A stretch of 64,000 nt of DNA from Mycolicibacterium sp. (GTDB lineage Bacteria > Actinomycetota > Actinomycetes > Mycobacteriales > Mycobacteriaceae): assembly GCA_020637165.1 (NCBI GenBank), contig JACJWN010000003.1:682001-746000 (forward strand), written 5' to 3'. Within the stretch, counting starts at the first letter, position 1; every line of letters starts with the position of its first letter. A program made the position numbers and the translations under genes. This document shows positions 1 through 13,704 of this stretch, one piece after another. The notes under the pieces are model-generated. The model was not told where the DNA came from and did not search any database. It worked only from the letters and a program-made list of their open reading frames with translations.

Positions 1-1036
1 TACCGGAATTCCCGGCCTTACCGGCGACCCCGCCGCTACCCCCGGTCCCCGCCGCGCCACCGGCCCCACCGGCACCCGCGGTGCCGGCGTTACCGCCATC
101 ACCGCCATCACCGCCAGTGGTGGCCCCGGCATCCCCGGCGGCACCGTTACCGCCGTTGCCGCCGGCCCCGGCGTTCCCGCCGTCACCACCGTCACCACCG
201 TCACCGTTGAGCCCGGCAGTGCCGGTTCCTTGGGTGGTGCCGGCGTTGCCGCCGGCACCACCGGCCCCGCCATTGCTGCCGGTACCGCCCTGACCACCAT
301 CGGTGCCGTCAGCCCCCGCGGTTTGGCCGTCGGCGCCGTTAGCGCCGGTCGGCCCAGTCGCCCCGTCACCACCGTCACCACCGGCACCACCGTCACCGCC
401 GTCCCCGGCAACCGCACCACCGGCACCACCATCACCGCCGGCACCACCGATACCACCGCTCACCGCCGGATCAGTCGAGGTCGCCCCGGCCCCACCGGCC
501 CCGCCGTTACCGCCGTTGCCGTAGTTCCCGCCGTCACCACCGTTACCGCCGGCACCACCAGCGGTCCCCGACGCCGCTGCGGTGGCGTCATAGCCGGCCC
601 CGCCGTCACCACCGTCACCACCCGGGGTGGCCGGACTACCGGCGCTGCCGTCGGCCCCGGCGGTCCCACCGGTGCCGCCGGTACCCGCCGCGCCGCCGGC
701 ACCACCGGCACCTACGCTGCCCGAATCCCCGCCGTTACCGCCGTTACCGCCGGTGGGAGTAGCGGCGTCACCAGCCGCGCCGTCACCGCCGTCACCACCG
801 GCCCCAGCGTTACCGCCGTCACCACCGGCGCCACCGTCACCGTTGACCCCCGCAGTGCCCGTTCCTTGGGCGGTGCCGCCCGACCGCCGGCACCACCGAC
901 CCCACCGGCACTGCCCGAACCACCGACACCGCCATCGGTGCCATCCGCACCCGCCGTCGCCCCGTCAACACCATCGGCGCCGGTCGGCCCAGTCGCGCCG
1001 TCACCACCGGCACCGCCGGCCCCGCCGTTACCGCCA
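1..1036 (-). pseudogene. Continuation of the PGRS gene after the frame break, 3' end outside window
   Basis: Gly-Gly-Ala coding continues on the minus strand below 1090. From about 1090 to 885 it lies one frame away from the main reading frame. Near 878-890 it returns to the original frame and stays open to base 1. Comparison with the next repeat copy shows two bases missing at about 1072-1097 and one base missing at about 878-890, a total of three. If both indels are real the protein ends at 1037 and this part is untranslated. If they are sequencing errors this is simply the C-terminal part of one very long PGRS protein. No stop codon of the restored frame lies inside the window. Confidence 0.55.
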
Positions 1037-5368
<4,332 letters not shown>

Positions 5369-5783
5369 AGAGGGACTCCTTCAAAACCACAAGGCGGATC
5401 GATCGGAGGCTACCGCCCCCCGGAGATTTTTCGTAGATAAAACATTATTTTACTGATTAAAAAATTCTTCGGTTCGGTTCGGGCCGACCAGAGACGGTGG
5501 CGGACACATCAGCGGTCCGCCTCGGTCCAGGGGTGCCGCCGACCGTGAAAAGCCGTGATCCGAGGAAACCCCGGCGGGGAAGAACAGGTTTGTTGAGTTG
5601 CCACCCGTGCGGCGCCCGGCCCATCCGGGGACCACCGGTTCCCGGTGCCGGCGCCCGACACGGCGCTGAACTCGAATCACCCACGCCAGACTGTCCGCCG
5701 AGGGGACCTAAGGCGCTCGCCGCCGAGCAGCACACTGGCGCGGCATGGGCCGGTAGTGCAGCGCTAACACTCCAATCTTCCGG
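5369..5783. promoter_or_regulatory. Intergenic leader of the PGRS gene with an AT-rich patch
   Basis: 415 bases without a credible gene. The half next to the PGRS start holds its Shine-Dalgarno sequence and a strikingly AT-rich stretch (about 5427-5467) that contrasts with the roughly 68% GC surroundings, followed by short direct repeats of TTCGG. The AT patch is a likely promoter or a binding platform for an AT-preferring nucleoid protein such as Lsr2. No -35/-10 pair can be assigned with confidence. The rest (5480-5783) is ordinary GC-rich sequence in which I see nothing. Confidence 0.4.
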
Positions 5784-6062
5784 CTACGCACCCCTGCCCC
5801 AGAGCTCGACCGGCTGGCCGACCCCAACCGCCCCGGGCACGACCATGGGGTCCCGGAGCCGCAGCATGGACCGGATGACGACCAGCAGGACCAGTTCCAG
5901 CAGCCCGACCACCATCACGGGCCAGAGCAGCCCGGTGAGAACGGCGAGGATTTCCAGCCGGTTCCGGTCGGTCATGTGCGGCTCGCGCACCAGCTCAGTG
6001 AACAGGAACGTTGCGACGGCGACGGCGATTACCACCACTCCGTAGGGAGCGATCCAGACCAT
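5784..6062 (-). CDS. Small two-TM membrane protein, unknown function
   Basis: 92 residues from the ATG at 6062. A TTG start four codons upstream is possible, but GGAG sits at a good distance before this ATG, so the ATG is preferred. Two hydrophobic segments are visible, about residues 5-25 and 38-64, separated by a charged loop (REPHMTDRNR). The C-terminal tail of about 20 residues is Pro/Gly/Val-rich. Its hydrophobicity pattern and RBS argue for a real gene. It lies alone between the PGRS leader and the TetR gene, all on the minus strand. I recognise no family. Confidence 0.55.
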   Translation of the reverse strand: MVWIAPYGVVVIAVAVATFLFTELVREPHMTDRNRLEILAVLTGLLWPVMVVGLLELVLLVVIRSMLRLRDPMVVPGAVGVGQPVELWGRGA

Positions 6063-6297
6063 GAAAGGCTCCAAAAGTTCGCCGAATCCGAGATCAATCT
6101 TGAAGAGGGCGGCTGGGCAGGCCGAGTCGCCGATTCACGAGGTCAATTTCTTTGTCAGAACGATAGTAAACTACGCGAGAACGACCCGCGGCGCTGACGA
6201 ATGGCCGACGCGTTTGGCGTGGTGCGCCGCGTCCGGAGCCCGTCCCGCTGATGCCCCCCAACGGAAAAGGACCGTCGAGCTTCGCACCGTTATCGCC

Positions 6298-6888
6298 TCA
6301 ATCGAGCTGAGCGGCCAGCGCCAGCGCCGCGTCCCGCAATCCCCTGATCCGAGCACGGGGGTATCCAAGGCTCTGGAACACATAGTTGTATTCGGCGAGG
6401 CAGGCGATGGCGTAGGCGGTATCGGCAACCTTCGCCCGCTTGGCGTTCGGGTATCGATGTCGGAGTGCATCACCGATGATGGTCATGAGTTGGTCGTAGC
6501 ACGCCTTCAGGACGGCGCGGCCTTCCCTCGAGCGCATCGCTTCGGACATCAGCACATACCAGGCCCGGTCCAACTCGCCGAGGCTCGCCATCCGCGCAGG
6601 GTCGAAGAGCATGGCGATGACATCGTTCAGCGAGAGCTCAACCTGCATGTCGGCCAGGGCCGCCCTGGTGACCTCCTCGATCGCAGCATTGATGAGGTCC
6701 TCGCGGTTGCCGACGAAGTGTCGCAACGCAGAACGATGAAGACCGCTCGCCTCAGCGACATCGCCCAAGGATGTGTGCTCGAGCCCCTTGTCGGCGATCA
6801 GCCCGATGAAGGCGTTGACGATCTGCGCCCGACGCTCAGCCTCGAGCGACGGGCGACCACGCCGAGGCTTGTCAGGTTCGGTTGACAT
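6298..6888 (-). CDS. TetR/AcrR-family transcriptional regulator
   Basis: 196 residues from an ATG. A basic N-terminal tail (KPRRGRPS) precedes a typical TetR DNA-binding domain; the helix-turn-helix is at about residues 38-62 (TSLGDVAEASGLHRSALRHFV). The C-terminal ligand and dimer domain is helical and not assignable to a ligand class. The gene lies 178 bases downstream of the beta-lactamase on the same strand. Its own upstream region carries the inverted repeat GATCAC-N9-GTGATC, a reasonable autoregulatory operator. The target genes cannot be told from the sequence; the small membrane gene downstream and its own gene are the obvious candidates. Confidence 0.85.
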   Translation of the reverse strand: MSTEPDKPRRGRPSLEAERRAQIVNAFIGLIADKGLEHTSLGDVAEASGLHRSALRHFVGNREDLINAAIEEVTRAALADMQVELSLNDVIAMLFDPARMASLGELDRAWYVLMSEAMRSREGRAVLKACYDQLMTIIGDALRHRYPNAKRAKVADTAYAIACLAEYNYVFQSLGYPRARIRGLRDAALALAAQLD

Positions 6889-6915
6889 CGTGAAATGAGG
6901 TTACCCTGAACCGTT

Positions 6916-6936
6916 GATCACCCGGTTGAAGTGATC
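6916..6936. promoter_or_regulatory. Candidate TetR operator
   Basis: Inverted repeat GATCAC - 9 nt - GTGATC, 27 bases upstream of the TetR start codon. A second, overlapping inverted repeat AACCG (6909-6913) / CGGTT (6923-6927) lies over the same stretch. Position and size fit autoregulation by a TetR dimer. This is inference from symmetry only. Confidence 0.4.
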
Positions 6937-7066
6937 GGCGGGCCATCACGGGAAGTGCTCTTTGACCTGGGTAAGTGATGCTATCGACGTCAGATGCATC
7001 AGCGCCGCGCAAGAAATTCCCGCTGCGCGGTAGTCGACGACCAGGAACCCCGGCCACGACAGGGCC

Positions 7067-7999
7067 TCAGGACCGTCCGAGAAGCCAGGGCAGCGCCAGC
7101 GCGGTGACGCCGGCGATGAGCGGCTGCATCGAGTCGGCGTCGGGATTGTCGCTTCGGGTCCGCGTCATCACCGAGAGCAGGACGCGCTGCCCCTCCGGTC
7201 CGTAGGCGATGCCGACGTCATTGGTGCTGCCATAGCCTCCGGCTCCGGTCTTGTCCGCCGTGGTCCACCCGGGCGGCAACCCGGCCCGCATGCTGCGTGC
7301 CGATGTCTGGTTGCCCAGCATCCACTCCTCGAGTTGGCTGCGGCGGGTGTCATCGAGCACCGTCCCGGTCAACAGGGTCCGCATGCCGCCGCCGATCGCG
7401 CGAGGGGTGGTGGTGTCACGGGGATCGCCCGGCAGCGCGGAGTTCAGTTCGGTCTCCCAGCGGTCCAGCCGGGTGCGCTCATCACCGATCGAGCGGGCGA
7501 AATCCGTGATGGCCGCCGGACCGCCGATCCGGCGCAGCAGCAGGTTGGCGGCGGTGTTGTCGCTGATCTGCAGAACCGCCCGGCACAGTTCGCCCAAGGC
7601 CATCTTGTTCCCGGCCTCCGGTTCGGTCACCGGGGAATAGGTGACCAGCGCCGCCGGGTCGATGAACACCGTGTCGGTCAGCGCCAGCTCCCCCTGTTGG
7701 GCAAGCTGCAGCACCCGGGCGGCCAGATAGGCCTTGAAGGTCGAGCAGACCGCGAACATCTCACCGTCGTGCAGTGCCAGGGTGCGGCCGTCGGCCAGGT
7801 TCACCCCGTACACCCCGACGGTCGCGTCATAGGTGTCGGCCAACGCCTCGATCCGTTCGGCGACCGGCGCCGGCGGCTCAACCGGCGCCGCCCCCACAAA
7901 CTCGGGCCGCCCGCACCCGACCAGCGGGCTCAGTCCGACCACCAGGCTCAACCCGCCCAGCAGAAACCCCCGTCTGCCCGGATCACCGCCGACAGCCAA
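7067..7999 (-). CDS. Class A beta-lactamase, probable Tat-exported lipoprotein
   Basis: 310 residues from a TTG start four bases after the pepR stop, so probably co-transcribed with pepR. The signal has twin Arg (9-10) and a lipobox with Cys29 (LVGC). All class A catalytic motifs are present: S86-TFK-89, SDN at 146-148, the omega-loop E182-TELN with Asn186, and KTG at 250-252. It should hydrolyse beta-lactams at the outer face of the membrane. M. tuberculosis BlaC (Rv2068c) is also a Tat-exported class A enzyme but lies at another locus, so this is either a relocated blaC or a second enzyme. The start is uncertain because TTG is rare. Confidence 0.88.
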   Translation of the reverse strand: MAVGGDPGRRGFLLGGLSLVVGLSPLVGCGRPEFVGAAPVEPPAPVAERIEALADTYDATVGVYGVNLADGRTLALHDGEMFAVCSTFKAYLAARVLQLAQQGELALTDTVFIDPAALVTYSPVTEPEAGNKMALGELCRAVLQISDNTAANLLLRRIGGPAAITDFARSIGDERTRLDRWETELNSALPGDPRDTTTPRAIGGGMRTLLTGTVLDDTRRSQLEEWMLGNQTSARSMRAGLPPGWTTADKTGAGGYGSTNDVGIAYGPEGQRVLLSVMTRTRSDNPDADSMQPLIAGVTALALPWLLGRS

Positions 8000-8003
8000 C
8001 CAG

Positions 8004-9314
8004 CTATCCCGCCATCGCCCGAAGCCGCTGCGGCAGTGACCCTTTGGACCGATGCGGCCCCAGCACCGCCGCGCCGAACCGCCCGGAGAGCACCTTGCGG
8101 GCGACCGCGTTGACCTCCTCGACAGTCACCTCTTCGATGTTCCTGAGGGTCTCGGAGATACTGCGGTATTCGCCGTAATTCAGTTCGCCGCGGCCCAGCC
8201 GGTTCATCCGGGACGCCGAGTCCTCCAGACCCAGCAGCAGCCCGCCACGCATCGAGCCCTTGGCGATGCGGCACTCGGCCTCGGTGATGCCGTCGCGGGC
8301 CACCGTCTCGAGCACCTCCGAGGTCAGGCGCACTACCTCGCCGAACCGCTCCGGCAGGCACCCGGCGTACACCGAGAACGCGCCGCTGTCGGAGAACGTG
8401 TCGACGGCCGAATACACCGAGTAGGCCAGCCCGCGGGTCTCCCGGATCTGCTGAAAGAGCCGCGAACTCAGCCCTCCCCCGACCGCGGTGTTGAGCACCA
8501 TCAGCGCCCAACGGTGCGACCAGTTACGGCCCGGCACCCGGACCCCGAGCGTCAGATGGGTCTGTTCGGAATCCCGCTTGATCAGTGTCATCCCCGGCCG
8601 GCCGGTCATCCGGCCCGAGCCGTTGCGCGGCGGGCGGGGTTCACGGCCATCGACCAGTCGGCCGCCGAAGTACTCCCGCGCCAGCGCGACGACGTGGTCG
8701 TGGTCGATGTTGCCGGCCACGGCCAGGACCATGCGCTCCGGGGTGTACCGGCGAACGTGAAAAGAGCGCAACTGGTTTCGGGTCATCGCCGAGACGGAGT
8801 CGACACTGCCGATCACCGGCCGGCCCACCGGATGGTCACCGAACATCGTGGTCAGGAAGGCATCGCCCAGGCTGTCCTCGGGATCGTCGTCGCGCATGGC
8901 GATCTCCTCCAGCACGACATCGCGTTCCAGTTCGACGTCGGCGGACGCGCACACACCGTTGAGCACGACATCGGCCACCAGGTCCACGGCCATCTCCAGG
9001 TCGTCATCGAGCACATGCGCGTAGTAGCAGGTGTGCTCCTTGGAGGTGAACGCGTTCAGCTCACCGCCGACCGCGTCCACCGCCTGAGCGATCTCGACCG
9101 ATGTGCGGGTCGGGGTGGCCTTGAACAGCAGGTGCTCCAGGAAGTGGGCGGCGCCGGCCACGGTGGCACCCTCGTCGCGGGAACCGACGTTGACCCACAG
9201 GCCGACCGAGGCCGACCGTACCGAGGGCACCCGCTCGGTGACGACCCGCAGGCCGCCCGGCAGCACGGTGCGCCGGACGGCCGAGCGGTCCTCAGCTGCC
9301 GACGGTCGCGGCAT
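8004..9314 (-). CDS. pepR: M16-family zinc protease PepR
   Basis: 436 residues. The inverted zinc motif HxxEH is H57-FLE-H61, with a downstream acidic helix ([11 protein letters not shown]) that supplies the third ligand in the family. The second half is the inactive M16-like domain containing the R/Y region ([17 protein letters not shown]). It matches Rv2782c in size and position. The start overlaps the gpsI end by 23 bases, and the stop is four bases from the beta-lactamase start, so gpsI-pepR-bla reads as one transcription unit. Substrates are unknown. Confidence 0.92.
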   Translation of the reverse strand: MPRPSAAEDRSAVRRTVLPGGLRVVTERVPSVRSASVGLWVNVGSRDEGATVAGAAHFLEHLLFKATPTRTSVEIAQAVDAVGGELNAFTSKEHTCYYAHVLDDDLEMAVDLVADVVLNGVCASADVELERDVVLEEIAMRDDDPEDSLGDAFLTTMFGDHPVGRPVIGSVDSVSAMTRNQLRSFHVRRYTPERMVLAVAGNIDHDHVVALAREYFGGRLVDGREPRPPRNGSGRMTGRPGMTLIKRDSEQTHLTLGVRVPGRNWSHRWALMVLNTAVGGGLSSRLFQQIRETRGLAYSVYSAVDTFSDSGAFSVYAGCLPERFGEVVRLTSEVLETVARDGITEAECRIAKGSMRGGLLLGLEDSASRMNRLGRGELNYGEYRSISETLRNIEEVTVEEVNAVARKVLSGRFGAAVLGPHRSKGSLPQRLRAMAG

Positions 9315-11538
9315 CGGCCGGTGCGGCTCCCTTGGCTGGGTCCCCCGCGGCTGCGTCGTCGTCGACCGGGACCAGGGAGATCTTGCCGCGGTTGTCGATA
9401 TCGGCGATCTCCACCCGCAGCTTGTCGCCCACCTTGACGACGTCCTCGACCTTGCCGATCCGCTTGCCCTTGCCCAGCTTCGAGATGTGGACCAGGCCGT
9501 CGCGGCCGGGCAGCAGCGAGACGAACGCGCCGAAGTCGGTGGTCTTGACCACCGTTCCGAGGAACCGCTCGCCGATCTTGGGCAGCTGCGGGTTGGCGAT
9601 GGCGTTGATGCGGTCGATCGCGGCCTGCGCCGAGGGCCCGTCGGTGGCGCCGACGAACACCGTGCCGTCGTCCTCGATGGAGATCGAGGCGCCGGTCTCC
9701 TCGGTGATGGTGTTGATCATCTTGCCCTTGGGCCCGATGACCTCACCGATCTTGTCGACCGGGATCTTGATGGCGGTGACGCGCGGTGCGTATGGGCTCA
9801 TCTCGTCGGGGGCGTCGATGGCCTCGGCCATCACCTCGAGAATCGCCATCCGGGCGTCCTTGGCCTGCGACAGCGCACCGGCCAGCACCTTCGACGGGAT
9901 GCCGTCGAGCTTGGTGTCCAACTGCAGGGCGGTGACGAACTCCTTGGTGCCGGCGACCTTGAAGTCCATGTCGCCGAAGGCGTCCTCGGCGCCGAGGATG
10001 TCGGTCAGCGCGACATAGCGCGTCTCACCGTTGACCTCGTCAGAGACCAGACCCATGGCGATACCGGCAACCGGGGCCTTCAGCGGCACACCGGCGTTGA
10101 GCAGCGACAGCGTCGAAGCGCACACCGAACCCATCGAGGTCGAGCCGTTGGAGCCCAGGGCCTCGGACACCTGCCGGATGGCGTAGGGGAACTCCTCGAC
10201 GCTGGGCAGCACCGGCATCAGCGCCCGCTCGGCCAGCGCGCCGTGGCCGATCTCGCGGCGCTTGGGCGAGCCCACCCGGCCGGTTTCACCGGTCGAGTAC
10301 GGCGGGAAGTTGTAGTGGTGCATGTAGCGCTTGGACTTCTCCGGCCCGAGCGAGTCGATCTGCTGGGCCATCTTGACCATATCCAGCGTGGTGACACCCA
10401 TGATCTGGGTCTCGCCGCGCTCGAACAGGGCGCTGCCGTGCGCCCGCGGGATGACGGCCACCTCGGCGGACAGCGCACGGATGTCGGTGATCCCGCGGCC
10501 GTCGATGCGGAAGTTGTCGGTCAGGATGCGCTGGCGGACAAGCTTTTTGGTCAGCGAGCGGTAGGCCGCGCCGATCTCCTTCTCCCGGCCGGCGAAGTTC
10601 TCGCCCAGCTTGAGCAGCACCTCGCCCTTGATCTCGTCGGTGCGGTCGTTGCGCTCCTGCTTGCCGGCGATGGTCAGCGCCTCGGCCAGCGGGCCGCCGG
10701 CCACGTCGGCCACCGCGGTGTAGACGTCCTCGGCGTAGTCCGGGAACACCGGGTAGTCGGCGGTCTCCTTGGCGGCGCGGCCGGCCAGTTCCTTCTGGGC
10801 CTCGCACAGCGCGGCGATGAACGGCTTGGCGGCCTCGAGCCCCTCGGCGACCACGGTCTCGGTCGGCGCCGGGGCGCCACCGGCGACGAGGTCGATGACA
10901 TTGTCGGTGGCCTCGGCCTCGACCATCATGATCGCGACGTCACCGCCGTGCACGACGCGGCCCGCGACGACCATGTCGAACACCGCTTCCTCGAGCTGCT
11001 CGACGGTGGGGAAAGCCACCCACTGACCGCGAATCAACGCCACCCGAACGCCGCCGACCGGTCCGGAGAACGGCAGGCCGGCCAGCTGGGTGGAGGCCGA
11101 GGCGGCATTGATTGCCAGCACGTCGTAGAGGTCATTGGGGTCCAGGCTCAGCACCGTCACGACCACCTGGATCTCGTTGCGCAGGCCGTCGATGAAGGAC
11201 GGGCGCAGCGGCCGGTCGATGAGCCGGCAGGTCAGGATGGCGTCGGTGGAGGGCCGGCCCTCACGCCGGAAGAACGAGCCGGGGATGCGCCCGGCGGCGT
11301 ACATCCGCTCCTCGACGTCGACGGTCAGCGGGAAGAAGTCGAAGTGCTCCTTGGGACTCTTGCCGGCCGTGGTGGCCGAGAGCAGCATGGTTTCCTCGTC
11401 GAGGTAGGCGACCACGGAGCCGGCGGCCTGCTGGGCCAGTCGGCCGGTCTCGAACCGGATGGTGCGGGTGCCGAAGCTCCCGTTGTCGATGGTGGCGGTT
11501 GCTTCGAAGACGCCTTCGTCGATTTCAGCGACAGACAT
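9292..11538 (-). CDS. gpsI: Polyribonucleotide nucleotidyltransferase (PNPase/GpsI)
   Basis: 748 residues from ATG. Two RNase-PH-like domains are joined by the helical linker, followed by a KH domain with GPKGKMIN (about 585-645) and an S1 domain (about 655-725) ending in an Ala/Asp-rich tail. It degrades RNA phosphorolytically from the 3' end and can add tails. Length and domains are complete. As in M. tuberculosis it sits between rpsO upstream and pepR downstream. lppU, which lies between rpsO and gpsI in H37Rv, is absent here. Confidence 0.97.
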   Translation of the reverse strand: MSVAEIDEGVFEATATIDNGSFGTRTIRFETGRLAQQAAGSVVAYLDEETMLLSATTAGKSPKEHFDFFPLTVDVEERMYAAGRIPGSFFRREGRPSTDAILTCRLIDRPLRPSFIDGLRNEIQVVVTVLSLDPNDLYDVLAINAASASTQLAGLPFSGPVGGVRVALIRGQWVAFPTVEQLEEAVFDMVVAGRVVHGGDVAIMMVEAEATDNVIDLVAGGAPAPTETVVAEGLEAAKPFIAALCEAQKELAGRAAKETADYPVFPDYAEDVYTAVADVAGGPLAEALTIAGKQERNDRTDEIKGEVLLKLGENFAGREKEIGAAYRSLTKKLVRQRILTDNFRIDGRGITDIRALSAEVAVIPRAHGSALFERGETQIMGVTTLDMVKMAQQIDSLGPEKSKRYMHHYNFPPYSTGETGRVGSPKRREIGHGALAERALMPVLPSVEEFPYAIRQVSEALGSNGSTSMGSVCASTLSLLNAGVPLKAPVAGIAMGLVSDEVNGETRYVALTDILGAEDAFGDMDFKVAGTKEFVTALQLDTKLDGIPSKVLAGALSQAKDARMAILEVMAEAIDAPDEMSPYAPRVTAIKIPVDKIGEVIGPKGKMINTITEETGASISIEDDGTVFVGATDGPSAQAAIDRINAIANPQLPKIGERFLGTVVKTTDFGAFVSLLPGRDGLVHISKLGKGKRIGKVEDVVKVGDKLRVEIADIDNRGKISLVPVDDDAAAGDPAKGAAPADAATVGS

Positions 11539-11840
11539 GTGTGTCCGTACAGCCTTTCTGGGGGTTCACTGTTCAGTTTCGCGTCGCCACCCGGACACGG
11601 CCGAGCGCGAGGGGGAACACCCGGATACGGCTACGGCCGTCGATCGAAGCGGCCGGCCTCTGGTTGAAGAGCCCGGCAGCCACTACCGAAGACCGCCCGA
11701 TCGGGGGGAGCCTCGCCAGGGAGACGCGGGTACAGTCACGCGGGTGTGCGTGGACCGCACCCGGGGCACGAGCCGAAGGAACCGGCCCGTGACGATCCGA
11801 TGTTACACCGGGGCGGCCGCCGATCCGGCCGGCCGGGCGG
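11539..11840. other. Non-coding interval between rpsO and gpsI
   Basis: 302 bases without a credible gene. In H37Rv this gap holds lppU; I see no lipoprotein remnant. On the minus strand it contains the rpsO 3' end, with the self-complementary 12-mer CCGGCCGGCCGG at 11825-11836 just after the stop and GCGGCCGC at 11813-11820. These may act as a U-less terminator or RNA-processing hairpin. The gpsI 5' leader follows, where PNPase autoregulation usually acts in other bacteria. Confidence 0.4.
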
Positions 11841-12110
11841 TCAGCGGCGCAGGCCGAGACGCTCGATGAGCGAACGGTAGCGCTCGACGTCGACCTGGGC
11901 GACGTACTTGAGCAGCCGCCGACGACGGCCGACCAGCAGCAGCAGTCCGCGCCGCGAGTGGTGGTCGTGCTTGTGGGTCTTGAGGTGCTCGGTGAGATCG
12001 GAGATGCGCTTGGTCAGCAGCGCCACCTGGGCCTCCGGCGAACCGGTATCGGTCTCGTGCAGACCGTAGTTGCCCAGGATTTCCTTCTTCTGCTCGGCGG
12101 TCAGCGCCAT
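11841..12110 (-). CDS. rpsO: 30S ribosomal protein S15
   Basis: 89 residues starting at the ATG of [12 protein letters not shown]; an ATC-preceded start three codons upstream is unlikely because the family begins at MALT. The signature [14 protein letters not shown] and the [21 protein letters not shown] region are intact. It binds 16S rRNA in the platform of the small subunit. It is transcribed toward gpsI, the classic rpsO-pnp order. Confidence 0.97.
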   Translation of the reverse strand: MALTAEQKKEILGNYGLHETDTGSPEAQVALLTKRISDLTEHLKTHKHDHHSRRGLLLLVGRRRRLLKYVAQVDVERYRSLIERLGLRR

Positions 12111-12227
12111 GCGGATCACTCCATCTGTTTCAGTCCCGCGAAATGAGATCAGGTCGTGGCCACCGCGGACCGCAGCGCACGCCGGACAGACTCTAACAAC
12201 GGACCGCCCCGCACCGCGAATCGCCGA

Positions 12228-13205
12228 TCAGTCCCCGGCCGCCAGCAGCATCCGGGCGTTGTCGGTGTCGCGGCCCATCGCGGCCACCAGATCCTCGACC
12301 GAGGAGAACTTCTCCTGGCCGCGCAGCCGGGCCACGAAGTCCACCGCGACGTGCTGCCCGTACAGGTCGGCCTCGGCGTCCAGGACGAAGGCCTCCACGG
12401 TGCGGGTCCGCCCGGAGAACGTCGGGTTGGTGCCCACCGAGACCGCGGCCTGATAGCGCTCGCCGGGGACCACCGTGCCAGTTCCCGGCCCGTGCCCCAG
12501 CACCGTGAACCAGGCGGCATAGACGCCGTCGGCGGGGATGGCGGAGTGCATCGGCGGTGCGATGTTGGCAGTCGGGTAGCCCAGCCCACGGCCGCGGCCG
12601 TCCCCGCGCACCACCACCCCCTCCACCCGGTGCGGACGGCCGAGGGCCTCGGTCGCGGCGACCATGTCGCCGGCGTCTACGCAGGACCGGATGTAGGTCG
12701 AGGAGAAGGTGACGGTCTCTCGCTGATGCTGCTCGGCCACCAGGGACACCGCCTGGACCGCGAACCCGAACCGCTCGCCGGCCGTGCGCAGGGTGTCGAC
12801 GTTCCCGGCGGCCTTGCGGCCAAAGGTGAAGTTCTCCCCCACCACCACGTCCACCACGTGCAGACGTTCGACCAGCAGCTCGTGGATGTAGCGCTCGGGG
12901 GTGAGCTTCATGAAGTCGGCGGTGAACGGCATCACCAGGAACACGTCGACGCCGAGTCCCTCGACCAGTTCGGCCCGGCGGGCCAGGGTGGTCAGCTGGG
13001 CGGGGTGGCTGCCGGGGAACACCACTTCCATCGGGTGCGGGTCGAAGGTCATCAGCACCGTCGGCACCCCACGTGCCCGCGCGGACTCGACCGCCCGGGC
13101 GATCAGTTCGGCATGGCCGCGGTGAACGCCGTCGAACACCCCGATGGTCAGCACACAGCGACCCCAGTCCGACGGGATGTCGTCGGCTCCGCGCCAGCGC
13201 TCCAC
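12228..13205 (-). CDS. ribF: Bifunctional riboflavin kinase/FMN adenylyltransferase
   Basis: 325 residues from GTG. The N-terminal nucleotidyltransferase domain carries GVFDGVHRGH (HxGH-type site) at about 22-31. The C-terminal flavokinase domain carries the GLGYPTANI motif at about 210-218. The two domains convert riboflavin to FMN and then FAD. It matches Rv2786c in start (xRWRGxDxIP) and location upstream of rpsO. Confidence 0.96.
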   Translation of the reverse strand: MERWRGADDIPSDWGRCVLTIGVFDGVHRGHAELIARAVESARARGVPTVLMTFDPHPMEVVFPGSHPAQLTTLARRAELVEGLGVDVFLVMPFTADFMKLTPERYIHELLVERLHVVDVVVGENFTFGRKAAGNVDTLRTAGERFGFAVQAVSLVAEQHQRETVTFSSTYIRSCVDAGDMVAATEALGRPHRVEGVVVRGDGRGRGLGYPTANIAPPMHSAIPADGVYAAWFTVLGHGPGTGTVVPGERYQAAVSVGTNPTFSGRTRTVEAFVLDAEADLYGQHVAVDFVARLRGQEKFSSVEDLVAAMGRDTDNARMLLAAGD

Positions 13206-13225
13206 GCCGCCCAGCCTACGGCTGG

Positions 13226-13645
13226 TCAGACCCGTTCGGCGTCGGTGGCATAGACGCCGAGCAGATCGCGTGCGGACACGATGCCCACCAGCGCGCCGTC
13301 GCTCTCTACCAGCAGATGCCGGATCTGCCGGTCGGTCATCCGGATCGCGGCCGCATCGACGGTGTCCCCGGCCTCACACCACACCAGGCCGGTGCTGGCG
13401 ACCTCCGCGGCGCGCACCGCGGCCGGATCCCGGCCGGCAGCCACCACCCGCACGACGTCGCGCTCGGTCAGCAGGGCGGTCGGGCGCGCGTCGTGGCCGA
13501 TGATGACGGCCCCCACCCCGTTGGCGGCGATGGCGCCGGCGACGTCGGCCACCGTCGCATCGGCGGGAACGCGAACCAGCTTCTCACCGGTCAGGGATTC
13601 GATGGCGATGGCTCCGGCCGCGGGGACAGAAGATGTTGTGCTCAT
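13226..13645 (-). CDS. CBS-domain pair protein
   Basis: 139 residues from ATG, with GAGG a few bases before it. Two CBS motifs fill the protein (about 15-70 and 80-135), with typical VxxALLTERDVVRVVA and GIVSARDLLG ends. Such stand-alone CBS pairs bind adenine nucleotides and act as energy or redox sensors on a partner protein. No partner domain is fused here. It lies between fadE and ribF on the same strand; H37Rv has Rv2787/sirR in this interval instead. Confidence 0.85.
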   Translation of the reverse strand: MSTTSSVPAAGAIAIESLTGEKLVRVPADATVADVAGAIAANGVGAVIIGHDARPTALLTERDVVRVVAAGRDPAAVRAAEVASTGLVWCEAGDTVDAAAIRMTDRQIRHLLVESDGALVGIVSARDLLGVYATDAERV

Positions 13646-13704
13646 GTCCTCATGGTCGCACCGGGGGTGCCGCGGCATCCAATTGAGTCCCGCCTTCGGC
13701 GCGT

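Noticed and set aside
5640-5700. tRNA-like T-arm sequence (GAACTCGAATC)
   Set aside because: No matching acceptor stem, anticodon arm or CCA-proximal pairing around it.
9103-11667. Plus-strand open frame of about 850 codons over gpsI
   Set aside because: Mirror of a strongly conserved minus-strand gene; His/Arg/Gly-rich with no recognisable domain.
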